A DNA stretch of 64,000 nt from Permianibacter fluminis (GTDB taxonomy: Bacteria > Pseudomonadota > Gammaproteobacteria > Enterobacterales > Permianibacteraceae). This document shows, in pieces, positions 1 through 7,759 of the stretch (the stretch's first letter is position 1; each line of letters starts with the position of its first letter). The notes beneath the pieces are model-generated. The model ran no database searches, was not told where the DNA came from, and was given only the letters and a program-made list of their open reading frames with translations. The stretch is from NCBI RefSeq assembly GCF_013179735.1, contig NZ_JABMEG010000001.1, forward strand, positions 372,001-436,000. Direction: 5' to 3'. The position numbers and the translations under genes are program-made.

Positions 1-198
1 GCCGTTTTTGTCGGCGCTGTTTTTTTCGACGTCTGTTTTGTCGATGCCGGTTTTATCGACATCTGTTATGTCGACATCTGTTTTGTTGAGAGTGTCTGGA
101 TCAAGACCGTCGTTCGCCAGAACCGATGTGCCAAGAACGATCGCGCCGGCACAGCACAGCAAGCGGGCCCGGCCCAGGACACTTGTTCGCCACCACAT
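1..198 (-). CDS. Exported protein with five-residue tandem repeats (partial; continues past left edge)
   Basis: Only the first 66 codons are in the window, and the frame is still open at base 1. The ATG at 198-196 is the first start after an in-frame TAA at 231-229. Residues 1-28 look like a Sec signal peptide: a basic n-region (MWWRTSVLGRAR), a hydrophobic core and an SVLA cleavage site. From about residue 38 the chain turns into a period-5 repeat with consensus DKTDV (variants DITDV, DKTGI), mirrored in the DNA as a 15-nt period. The repeat is acidic and Thr-rich, unlike the A(D/N)Lxx pentapeptide-repeat family. No function is recognised. It is divergent from the protease gene on its right. 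The open frame, signal peptide and repeat together make a real gene likely. Confidence 0.6.
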   Translation of the reverse strand, partial: MWWRTSVLGRARLLCCAGAIVLGTSVLANDGLDPDTLNKTDVDITDVDKTGIDKTDVEKNSADKNG

Positions 199-464
199 GA
201 CTGCACACCCCAAAAACCGGCCCCGACCTTAGCACGGTCATTGCGGCGGATCCGCCACGTCCTGACAAATCCATACAGATTCCGGACAACCCCGGACACC
301 TGAACCGGCCGGCTGTTCCTAGGCTGGGCGGCCGGTTTTTGACCGACTCCCAGCCAAGCGGTACGGACGCACCTGCGTTCGCCCCGGCCCGGCCGGGACC
401 AACAACAAAAACAGCAGCAACCGCAGCGGAGATCGAAGCCGTTGCTGCACATCAGGAGACAGCA

Positions 465-3400
465 ATGAAACTGCGACAAGTGGTTTTAGCCATTGCCGCG
501 GCGGGGTACGTAGCCAGTGCCAGCGCCGGGGTCATGGATTGGTTGCTGGGCCGATCCGAGCCCCAACCGCAAGGCCGACTGACAGCACCGCATGTCGGCA
601 CCCTCGACAGCAAAGAGCAGGCCGAACGGCGCGAAAAATTGCGCCAGCAGCTGAACTGGCGCGCCGGTGACCAAACCAACGTCATCCAGGCCAACGTGCA
701 CCGCGCCGGGGTCGGCAATGCCGTGCCGTTCGTGCGCGAAAAAGGTTTGACCGGTGAACAGACCTACATCGTTCAACTGGCCGATCAACCACTGGCGCTG
801 TATCAAGGTGGCGTCTCTGGCTACGCAGCAGTAGCTGGCAAAAACGGCAAGGCCAAGATCGGCAGCAAGCTGAATCTGAAAACCAACGCTGTGAAAAACT
901 ACAGCAGCTATCTCGGCAAGCAACAAGCCAGCGCGCTGAATCGCATTCGTGCGCAAGTGAAAAGCAATGCCACGCCGTTTCATTACTACAAGAACGCATT
1001 CAACGGCATGGCGCTGCGGCTGAGCCAGGATCAGGCGGAAGCCGTCAGCAAATTGCCGGGCGTGCTCAGCGTGACTCGCTCGCAATTGCTGAAGCTGAAC
1101 ACCGATGTCGGCCCGACTCATATCGGCGCCGGCGAAATCTGGGATGGCAGCGCCGCCGGCATCAGCGGCCCGACGCTCGGCGAAGGCATGATCGCCGGCA
1201 TTCTCGACACCGGCATCAACAGCGATCACCCGTCATTTGCTGCCACCGGTGGCGATGGCTACAGCCACAGTAACCCGTACGGCAGTGGCGTCTACAAAGG
1301 CGATTGCGCCAAGCCGGAATTTGCCGCGCTGTGTAACGACAAACTGATCGGTATCCACTCCTATCCGGAAGTCACCAATGCCTATCTGGATTGGGATCTG
1401 GTGGACCCGAACACCGGCCAACCGAAACGTCCGGCCAATGGCGAGGACTATCACGGTCACGGTTCGCACACGGCCAGCACCGTCGCCGGCAACGTCATGT
1501 ATAACGTGCCGCTGAGCGTGCCAACCCTCGGCGAAACCGGTGATGGCTACGCCTTGCCGCACACCTTTGCCCGCATCTCCGGTGTCGCACCGCATGCCAA
1601 CATCGTGGCGTATCAGGTTTGCTACTACGGCAACAGCGGCGACAAGTTTGCCGGCTGTCCGGAAACGGCCACGCTGAAAGCGGTGGATGACGCGATTGCC
1701 GACGGCGTCGACGTGATCAACTACTCGATCGGTGGCGGTGAGCGTTTCCCTTGGGAAAGCCCGACCGAACTTGCCTTCCTCGCTGCCCGCGAAGCTGGTA
1801 TCAGTGTCGCTGCTGCGGCCGGCAACGCCGGTCCGTTCTACCGCGATCACAGCTCGCCGTGGCTGGCCGCAATTGCCGCGACCACGCACGGTCGCGCGAT
1901 CGAGCTCGGCACCAAAAAGCTGCAGGATTTCAGCGGCGGTGACAACCCGCCGGGCTGGGCCTTGAGTGGCTATAGCCTGAGCGGTGGCATCACCGCGCCG
2001 GTCGTTGCCGCCGCCAATTTCGACAACCCGGTGTCCGATCAGGCAGACGAGTTGTGCGAGCAGCCGTATCCGGCCGGTACCTTCCACGGCGAAATCGTCG
2101 TCTGCAAACGCGGCGTCAATTCGCGGCTGTCGAAAGGCGAAAACGTGCTGGCCGGTGGTGCTGGCGGTTTGATCCTGTATGACGATCCGGATGCCTCGTG
2201 GGATACCCCGACGGTGTACGACATCGGTCACGATCCGCATGTGCTGCCGGCGATTCATCTCGACAGCTATTCCGGTGACACCGTCATCGCCTGGCTGGCC
2301 TCGGGCAGTGGCCATACTGCGACCATTACCGACGTCAACCTGAGCGTCAGCTACGACGCCGACCAGGCCGATCAAGTCGCCGAGTTCTCTTCGCGCGGGC
2401 CATCGGAAACCGTCAACACGCTGATGTTCCCGAGCATCGGTGCGCCGGGTGTCGATATCTTCGCGGCCTACGCCGATGAACATCCGTTCTCGACCAATAC
2501 CTCCGGCGACTACACCATCATGAGCGGCACCTCGATGGCGACGCCGCATGTGACCGGTGCACTGGCGCTGGTGCGCAAATCGCATCCGGACTGGACGCCC
2601 GCCGAAGTGCAGTCGGCGCTGATGCTGACCGCTGCGCCGGCGACCCTGCCGAGCTATTGGGGCGCGCCATCACCGGCCGGTTTCTTCGATGCCGGTTCGG
2701 GCGTTATTCGGGTCAATCATGCCGTTGATGCCGGCCTCGTGATGGATGAAACCGCGAGCAATTTCCGCGCGGCCAATCCGAACGAAGGTGGCAATGCCGG
2801 CAACCTGAACATGCCGTTCTTCGTCAACCGTGCCTGCAAGACCAGCTGCAGCTGGATGCGCACGTTCCGCGCCACCCGCGATGGCAGCTGGACCGTCGAA
2901 ACCCGCGACATCACCGCGCAAGGTGCACCGACGCTGCGGCTGCAGGCGACGCCAAGCAGCTTCACGCTGCGCGCCGGCGAAACCAAAACGGTGTTCCTCG
3001 AAGCGGTGACCGATGACGTCAGCGTGACCGGTGGTTACACCAACATCGATTCGTCGACGGAAGATCGGTTTGGCGAAATGAAACTGGTGCCGGCCGACAG
3101 TTCACCGACCCTGCATCTGCCGGTGATCGTGCGCTGGGGCTCCAACGGTTTGCCGAATGAAATCAGCGCCGATGCCCACCGGACCACGGGCCGCAATATT
3201 GCCCAGCCGGTTGATCTGCCGGAATTCAGCCAGCTGACCAGCCGCGTCTACGGTTTGCAAAAAGCCGCGATCCGCACCGCGCAGCTGACCAGCCCGCAGC
3301 ATTACGGCGAGGAAGGTGGCGAAGCGCTGGCCAATGACTCCGGTCGTCATATCGAATGGGTCGATGTACCGGCAGGCACCAAGCGTCTGGTGGTCGATGT

Positions 3401-5618
3401 CTATCCGACCAGCGTCGTTACCAAGTGGGGCGGTCAAGCCACTGCCGCGGTCGATCTGGGCCGTGACATGAACGACGACAATCTGGTCGACTGGAGCCAG
3501 GAAGCGATCTGCTACTCGGTGTGGCTGCGTCGCAACTTCTGTGCGATCAACAATCCGGAGCCAGGTCGTTACTGGATCATTGTCAGCAACGAGAAGTACG
3601 TTGATACCTGGGGCGGTGAAGTCGATACCGTCGATCCGATCCAGTGGTCGTATGCGGTCATTGGCAGCGACGACAGCCACAACCTCAGCGTGGTCGGTCC
3701 GAGCAGCAGCGATGGCCGGGCGCCGGTTGATCTGGGCGTGCAGTGGAATATCCCGACGCTGGCACAAGGCGAGCTGTATTACGGCGCGTTTGATGTCGGC
3801 ACCGATGCGGGCAACGCCGGCAACCTTGGCATCGTCGGCGTGCGCTTGGAGCATGTTGGTCCGGACGTAACGCTGGTGCCGAGCAAGTCGGCCGCGCGAG
3901 TCGGTGATGTGGTCGATTACACCGTCCAGCTGGATCCGAACCTGTTTGGTCAGGACCGCAACTTCAAGCTTGATGTCACGTTGCCAAATGGCCTGAAATT
4001 GATGCCGGGGACGGCGCGGCTGGTTGGCAACAACGGTCGCAACAGCCTGAGCAGCAGCGAACAGTCGGTCAGTGTCAGCGGCAATCAGGAAGCGACGGTC
4101 AACACCGGTCGTCAGTACGTGTTCACGACCAGTGACACCGACAGCAGCTGCCGGGTACCGGGCTCGCCGGATGGCAAGTTCTGGGATCTGCGCATGATGG
4201 GCTACAGCCCGCTCAGCGTGGTCGGTGGCCAGTCACAACAGGCGTACATCAGCACCAGCACGCTGTTCTGGGGTGAAGACGTACATGTGCCGATGTATGG
4301 CGTCAAACGCGAGCACACCCAGGGTCTGATCGGTCTGTCGCCGGGCGGTTTCGTCCAGTACGACGGCATGGTCGGATTCTTCCCGATTCACTATCCGCTT
4401 GGCGAACAGTTCTACCCGGACATCATCGTCGCGCCGTACTGGCGTGGTGATACCGGGGTCGAGCCGGACTACCAGCGTGGTGTGATCGTGGCGCGCGACA
4501 GCGGCGCCGGCCTGCAGTATTTCCAATGGGCCGGTATCGGTGAAATCCCGACGCTGTGGAATGGTTTCGAGTACGACGAAGATGCCCGCTACAACTATCA
4601 GGCGGTGATCAGCGAGAAACTCGATTTCGAACCGGGCAATTACGAAGTTGTGTTCGCTTATGGCGACATGAACGGTGATTACAACGAAGGTTCGGTCGGG
4701 ACGCACGGCTATTACGGTCCGCGCGGCACGTTCGGTCCGGAACTCGGCTGGATGGGTGACAGCTTTGGTTATGACAACCTCAGCGACAAGATCCGCAAAG
4801 GTCTGGTGATCTGTGGTGACTACCACGGTCCGGAACAAAGCGCGATCACGCTGAAGTTTGCCGCCAAGGTCGGCGCCGGCGCGGTCGGCAGCAGCTTGAA
4901 CGTTGCGCTCGCCAGCCAGTACGCCGATGCCGAAACCATCACGATCAACAAGACGCTGACCGTGGTTGGCAACATCGTGGTCGGTGGCTTGTCGGATGTC
5001 GAGACGATGCAGAACGAAACCGTCGAAGACCTGACCGTGATGTACGTCGACAACTTGCCGACCGCCAATGTGGTGGAAGTCAGTGGCGCGCATGTCACCG
5101 CCGATGTTCACGGCAACACCGCTGGCTCGACGTTTGATCTGATCCCGGAACAAGACTGGGCCGGTGAAACCAACGTCACCATCACCGTGTACGACGCCGC
5201 GCAGCCAAATGATCGCCACAGCCAGACGTTCAAGCTGACGGTCAATCCGGTTGCCACGGCGAAAGTGCGCGGCCCGAGCATCAGCGTTGTGGCCGGCGCC
5301 AGCGCCAGCCTTGACGCCAGCTTGAGCTGGGGCCGTACCGGTACCACGCTGAGCTACAGCTGGCAGCAAACCGGTGGCAGCGCGCTGAGCACCGGTGCAA
5401 CCGATGCGGCGACGCTGGCCATCAGCTCGGTACCGGCCGGTGAATACCAGTTCACCGTCACCGTTGACGATGGCATCAGCACCGACAGTGCAAGCGTCAC
5501 ACTGAAGGCGACCAGCAATGGCTCGTCGGACGGCGGTGGCGGTGGTGGTGGTAGCGTGCCGTTGCTGGCAGCACTCGGTCTGGTCGCTCTGGCGGCCGCC
5601 CGTCGGCGCCGGCACTGA
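465..5618 (+). CDS. Secreted subtilisin-like (S8) serine protease with PA insert and GlyGly-CTERM tail
   Basis: A 1717-residue extracellular endopeptidase. The ATG at 465 is chosen because AGGAG sits just upstream and a signal peptide follows (MKLRQVVLAIAAAGYVASASA); an upstream in-frame ATG at 339 would bury that signal. Domains in order: inhibitor I9 propeptide (about 95-205); S8 catalytic domain with Asp248 (GILDTGIN), His332 (GHGSHTA) and Ser690 (GTSMATPH); a protease-associated insert (about 513-600) between His and Ser; a long beta-rich region; a cadherin/Ig-like segment (about 1517-1600); a PKD-like domain (about 1600-1685). It ends with a Gly run (about 1691-1697), a hydrophobic helix and the tail RRRRH. 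That is the GlyGly-CTERM arrangement, a known rhombosortase substrate signal. All three catalytic residues are present. Substrate unknown. Confidence 0.93.
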   Translation: MKLRQVVLAIAAAGYVASASAGVMDWLLGRSEPQPQGRLTAPHVGTLDSKEQAERREKLRQQLNWRAGDQTNVIQANVHRAGVGNAVPFVREKGLTGEQTYIVQLADQPLALYQGGVSGYAAVAGKNGKAKIGSKLNLKTNAVKNYSSYLGKQQASALNRIRAQVKSNATPFHYYKNAFNGMALRLSQDQAEAVSKLPGVLSVTRSQLLKLNTDVGPTHIGAGEIWDGSAAGISGPTLGEGMIAGILDTGINSDHPSFAATGGDGYSHSNPYGSGVYKGDCAKPEFAALCNDKLIGIHSYPEVTNAYLDWDLVDPNTGQPKRPANGEDYHGHGSHTASTVAGNVMYNVPLSVPTLGETGDGYALPHTFARISGVAPHANIVAYQVCYYGNSGDKFAGCPETATLKAVDDAIADGVDVINYSIGGGERFPWESPTELAFLAAREAGISVAAAAGNAGPFYRDHSSPWLAAIAATTHGRAIELGTKKLQDFSGGDNPPGWALSGYSLSGGITAPVVAAANFDNPVSDQADELCEQPYPAGTFHGEIVVCKRGVNSRLSKGENVLAGGAGGLILYDDPDASWDTPTVYDIGHDPHVLPAIHLDSYSGDTVIAWLASGSGHTATITDVNLSVSYDADQADQVAEFSSRGPSETVNTLMFPSIGAPGVDIFAAYADEHPFSTNTSGDYTIMSGTSMATPHVTGALALVRKSHPDWTPAEVQSALMLTAAPATLPSYWGAPSPAGFFDAGSGVIRVNHAVDAGLVMDETASNFRAANPNEGGNAGNLNMPFFVNRACKTSCSWMRTFRATRDGSWTVETRDITAQGAPTLRLQATPSSFTLRAGETKTVFLEAVTDDVSVTGGYTNIDSSTEDRFGEMKLVPADSSPTLHLPVIVRWGSNGLPNEISADAHRTTGRNIAQPVDLPEFSQLTSRVYGLQKAAIRTAQLTSPQHYGEEGGEALANDSGRHIEWVDVPAGTKRLVVDVYPTSVVTKWGGQATAAVDLGRDMNDDNLVDWSQEAICYSVWLRRNFCAINNPEPGRYWIIVSNEKYVDTWGGEVDTVDPIQWSYAVIGSDDSHNLSVVGPSSSDGRAPVDLGVQWNIPTLAQGELYYGAFDVGTDAGNAGNLGIVGVRLEHVGPDVTLVPSKSAARVGDVVDYTVQLDPNLFGQDRNFKLDVTLPNGLKLMPGTARLVGNNGRNSLSSSEQSVSVSGNQEATVNTGRQYVFTTSDTDSSCRVPGSPDGKFWDLRMMGYSPLSVVGGQSQQAYISTSTLFWGEDVHVPMYGVKREHTQGLIGLSPGGFVQYDGMVGFFPIHYPLGEQFYPDIIVAPYWRGDTGVEPDYQRGVIVARDSGAGLQYFQWAGIGEIPTLWNGFEYDEDARYNYQAVISEKLDFEPGNYEVVFAYGDMNGDYNEGSVGTHGYYGPRGTFGPELGWMGDSFGYDNLSDKIRKGLVICGDYHGPEQSAITLKFAAKVGAGAVGSSLNVALASQYADAETITINKTLTVVGNIVVGGLSDVETMQNETVEDLTVMYVDNLPTANVVEVSGAHVTADVHGNTAGSTFDLIPEQDWAGETNVTITVYDAAQPNDRHSQTFKLTVNPVATAKVRGPSISVVAGASASLDASLSWGRTGTTLSYSWQQTGGSALSTGATDAATLAISSVPAGEYQFTVTVDDGISTDSASVTLKATSNGSSDGGGGGGGSVPLLAALGLVALAAARRRRH

Positions 5619-5714
5619 CGTTCTGCTGCGGCAACGCAGGCAAGAAGTGACCCAATGCAGTGAATTAGTACTTTGGTTAAGGTAGTAACCCGTCACCGCA
5701 AGTGCGGTGACAAC

Positions 5715-5744
5715 AAAAACGGCGGCCATCTGGCCGCCGTTTTT
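5715..5744 (+). terminator. Rho-independent terminator of the S8 protease gene
   Basis: GC-rich hairpin with 9-nt arms (ACGGCGGCC / GGCCGCCGT, loop ATCT) flanked by an A-run and a T-run, so it could also act in reverse. It starts about 95 nt after the protease stop codon. Confidence 0.85.
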
Positions 5745-6107
5745 CTTTGCCTGCATATTGCGATGCGCCGCGCCGGCAGCAAACCGCTGTTTCTATGAAC
5801 CTGTCCGGTTTCACACTCGCCTGTTTTTTTTCCGGGTAATCGTTCGTCGAGTCCGGCCTGGGCTGAGACACGACCCCAAGGATTCGCCAGCCTGAAAGCG
5901 CCTTGATTGAGATTGATTGAGTAAGCCCCTTGTGCTCGCTCAACGGATGGATAGCATTGGCGACAAACTCCCCCCATAATCCCATTCAGGTTTTTAGCTG
6001 GATAAACAGACCTGACCAGCATCGCAGTCAACGGGTCTGGTGCAGGCGAAAGCTGTTATGCACCATTTCTGGTGTAGAAAACGCCCCATTTATGGGATCT
6101 ACTTCAC
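5745..6107. other. Intergenic stretch without a supported gene
   Basis: No open frame here has a credible start, ribosome site or recognisable domain; the frames present look accidental. The only structure noticed is a direct repeat TTGATTGA at 5903 and 5913. The right end meets the integron-type cassette region, and a GTTAGCT at 6108-6114 may be the left boundary of the first cassette. Confidence 0.5.
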
Positions 6108-6126
6108 GTTAGCTGGCAAGAGAAAA

Positions 6127-6555
6127 ATGGCTCAAATTGACCATTCCGCAGTCAGTCTTCGCGTAATTGGCGACACACTGGCGCCTGATGAAATTTCAAA
6201 ATTACTTGGTGCAAAACCAACATTTTCACATTCTCTCGGCGAGATATTGGTCGGAAAGAAAACCGGAGTCAATCGAGTTGCCAAGTTTGGAATGTGGCAG
6301 ATGAATGCGTCCGATTGCGCTCCTGAAAACCTTGATGGTCAAATCGACGAAATTCTTAGTAAACTAACTGAAAACTTGGCTGTCTGGTCGGAAATTGGTG
6401 AACGCTACAAGGTTGATTTATTTTGTGGCTTGTTTATGGTTTGTCGTAATGAAGGGCTTTCATTATCACCTAGAACACTATTTCTCATCGGGCAGCGTGG
6501 CATTTCCCTTGGCTTAGACATATATGGTCCTATTGATGAATCTAAAGCCGTCTAA
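6127..6555 (+). CDS. DUF4279 domain-containing protein (cassette gene 1)
   Basis: A 142-residue protein that reads as the DUF4279 family: an N-terminal strand with 'VSLRVIGDTLAPDEISKLLG', a central 'GMWQMNA' and a C-terminal 'GLDIYGP'. Function of the family is unknown. No signal peptide or membrane segment is seen, so it is probably cytoplasmic. The ATG at 6127 is preferred because the in-frame extension upstream has no family similarity. Base composition is clearly more AT-rich than the flanking genes, which suggests acquisition. The TAA stop lies inside the first repeat of the downstream attC site, a layout normal for integron cassettes. No promoter of its own was recognised. Confidence 0.8.
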   Translation: MAQIDHSAVSLRVIGDTLAPDEISKLLGAKPTFSHSLGEILVGKKTGVNRVAKFGMWQMNASDCAPENLDGQIDEILSKLTENLAVWSEIGERYKVDLFCGLFMVCRNEGLSLSPRTLFLIGQRGISLGLDIYGPIDESKAV

Positions 6556-6628
6556 CCAGTCATTCGAGCTCGCTCCACTTTGTTCCGCCCGGGTGCGCTG
6601 ACGCGCGCCGCTCAATTCCGCGTTAGTG
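6550..6628 (+). repeat. attC recombination site 1 (integron cassette site)
   Basis: Seen: GTCTAAC (fits R'' RYYYAAC) at 6550-6556 and GTTAGTG at 6622-6628 (GTTRRRY with one mismatch), enclosing an imperfect palindrome in which ATTCGAGC can pair with GCTCAAT leaving one unpaired base, as expected of attC extrahelical bases. Length 79 nt is normal for attC. The TTAGTG at the right end is complementary to the R'' box of the next site (CACTAAC), which is the signature of a cassette starting here. Confidence 0.75.
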
Positions 6629-6642
6629 TTACAGGTGCTTCT

Positions 6643-7128
6643 GTGTACAGATTCAGGTCTTTACTGCTCGCTATTTCAACCTTTCCCTCTATTTGCGCCG
6701 GCGCAACCGATACGGATCAGCTCAGGCAAAACATTGGTGTTAGCGAGGTCAAATACATTAACGTCGTTCGCGAAATTGCCAAGCCAACTGCATTGGCTCC
6801 AATCCGAGTTAAAAACGGCGTTAAATTTATGTCGCTTGCAACAAATAGTACTGGCGAGGTTGTTGTTCAAAACGCAGTCATTGGCTTCGATCACGGAGGC
6901 TCATTTCAGCCAGCTCCAGGTACGGCGGTAGTCGTTCACGTGCACAACTCAGAAATGTCACCAAAACCAGATCCAGCAGATTACGCGGCCTTGCGTGAAT
7001 ATGAGCTACCTTGCTTTATCATTAGCTCAGACGGTGAGAATATTTGGGAAATCGCTATTATTGATGGCATGAATAAATTTCGGGCAATACAGTCATCGGG
7101 CATCGGCGAGTGGGTTGACTTTAAATGA
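6643..7128 (+). CDS. Exported protein with JAB/MPN-like motif (cassette gene 2)
   Basis: GTG at 6643 is proposed because it opens a signal peptide (YRFRSLLLAISTFPSICAGA); an upstream ATG at 6580 in the same frame lies inside the attC site. The mature part, about 140 residues, carries 'VVVHVHNSEMSPKPDPADY' followed by 'PCFIISSDGENIWEI'. This resembles the H-x-H...(S)xxD metal-binding stretch and following strand of JAB/MPN peptidases or the DUF4329 group, although spacing is one residue longer and the usual Ser is replaced, so catalysis is doubtful. AT-rich like its neighbour. It sits alone between two attC sites, so it is a mobile cassette gene. The function is inference only. Confidence 0.6.
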   Translation: MYRFRSLLLAISTFPSICAGATDTDQLRQNIGVSEVKYINVVREIAKPTALAPIRVKNGVKFMSLATNSTGEVVVQNAVIGFDHGGSFQPAPGTAVVVHVHNSEMSPKPDPADYAALREYELPCFIISSDGENIWEIAIIDGMNKFRAIQSSGIGEWVDFK

Positions 7129-7141
7129 AACATGCCCAAAA

Positions 7142-7225
7142 CACTAACACGGTGGTCAACTACACTCCGACTCTTCGGGCCTACGTTGGACGCGTTGATG
7201 CGCGCCGGTTACCTCAGCGTTATCC
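7142..7225 (+). repeat. attC recombination site 2 (integron cassette site)
   Basis: CACTAAC at 7142-7148 and GTTATCC at 7219-7225 bound an 84-nt imperfect palindrome; GGTGGTCAAC can pair with the complement of GGTTACCTC with an unpaired base. R'' is the exact complement of the GTTAGTG that starts this cassette 500 nt upstream. No third site matching GGATAAC follows, so the array ends here. Confidence 0.72.
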
Positions 7226-7376
7226 ATAGATTTCGGCCCGGCGATAAGGCGCAACAACCTAAAGGGCCGTACGCCAGATTTACTCCATTTCAACGCAATG
7301 CGCTGCCGGGTTTGCGGATTGTGATTGCAGGCCAGACTTGTGTGCCGACCTGGCTAGCCAGACCAGCCAATCCTCC

Positions 7377-7568
7377 TCAAAAAAGCCAGACCAGTGCCTG
7401 AACCGCAAAACAAATCACCAATCCCAGCGCGATCAGCTTGTCTTCCTGCTGCAGGCGTTGTTCGGTGGCACGATCAAAACCGGTAGAAGCAAAAAAAGCG
7501 GCCGGGCGCCTGTTGCGGGCAGCGACCGGCCAAACGTGACTGAAGACCTTCAAAGCAGAGCGACTCAT
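7377..7568 (-). CDS. Small single-helix membrane protein, hypothetical
   Basis: 63 residues: a basic N-terminal half (MSRSALKVFSHVWPVAARNR) and a C-terminal hydrophobic helix (LIALGLVICFAVQALVWLF, residues 45-63) that ends the protein. AAGGGGAATGCC stands directly upstream of the ATG as a ribosome site. The helix placement suggests a tail-anchored or single-pass inner membrane protein. Family not recognised. It lies between the attC array and a terminator. Support is the ribosome site plus the clean hydrophobic segment; it could still be a chance frame. Confidence 0.5.
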   Translation of the reverse strand: MSRSALKVFSHVWPVAARNRRPAAFFASTGFDRATEQRLQQEDKLIALGLVICFAVQALVWLF

Positions 7569-7700
7569 GGCATTCCCCTTTCCAAGGCAGGCGACCCCTG
7601 CTCCTCAGGTGCCGCCATCTTGCCGTCGGCTCGGGCGCATTCACTGCGCCTGCGGAAGATCACAAAGCGTTTCTGAACGCTGCTGAGCAAAATCGGGGCA

Positions 7701-7732
7701 AAAAAAAGCCCGGGACCAGCCCGGGCTTTTTC
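7701..7732. terminator. Bidirectional terminator downstream of the M1 aminopeptidase gene
   Basis: AAAAAGCCCGGG, loop ACCAG, CCCGGGCTTTTT: a strong GC stem flanked by A- and T-runs. It lies 28 nt beyond the stop codon of the leftward aminopeptidase gene. Confidence 0.88.
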
Positions 7733-7759
7733 TTTCACCGACGCGGTGAAAAGATTGGT

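Noticed and set aside
1233-2585. 450-residue minus-strand frame inside the protease gene
   Set aside because: Shadow of the S8 protease coding strand; no domain and atypical composition.
6108-6114. GTTAGCT as the end of a third, upstream attC site
   Set aside because: No palindrome or R''/L'' partner is visible upstream; it may be a cassette boundary but a full attC is not supported.
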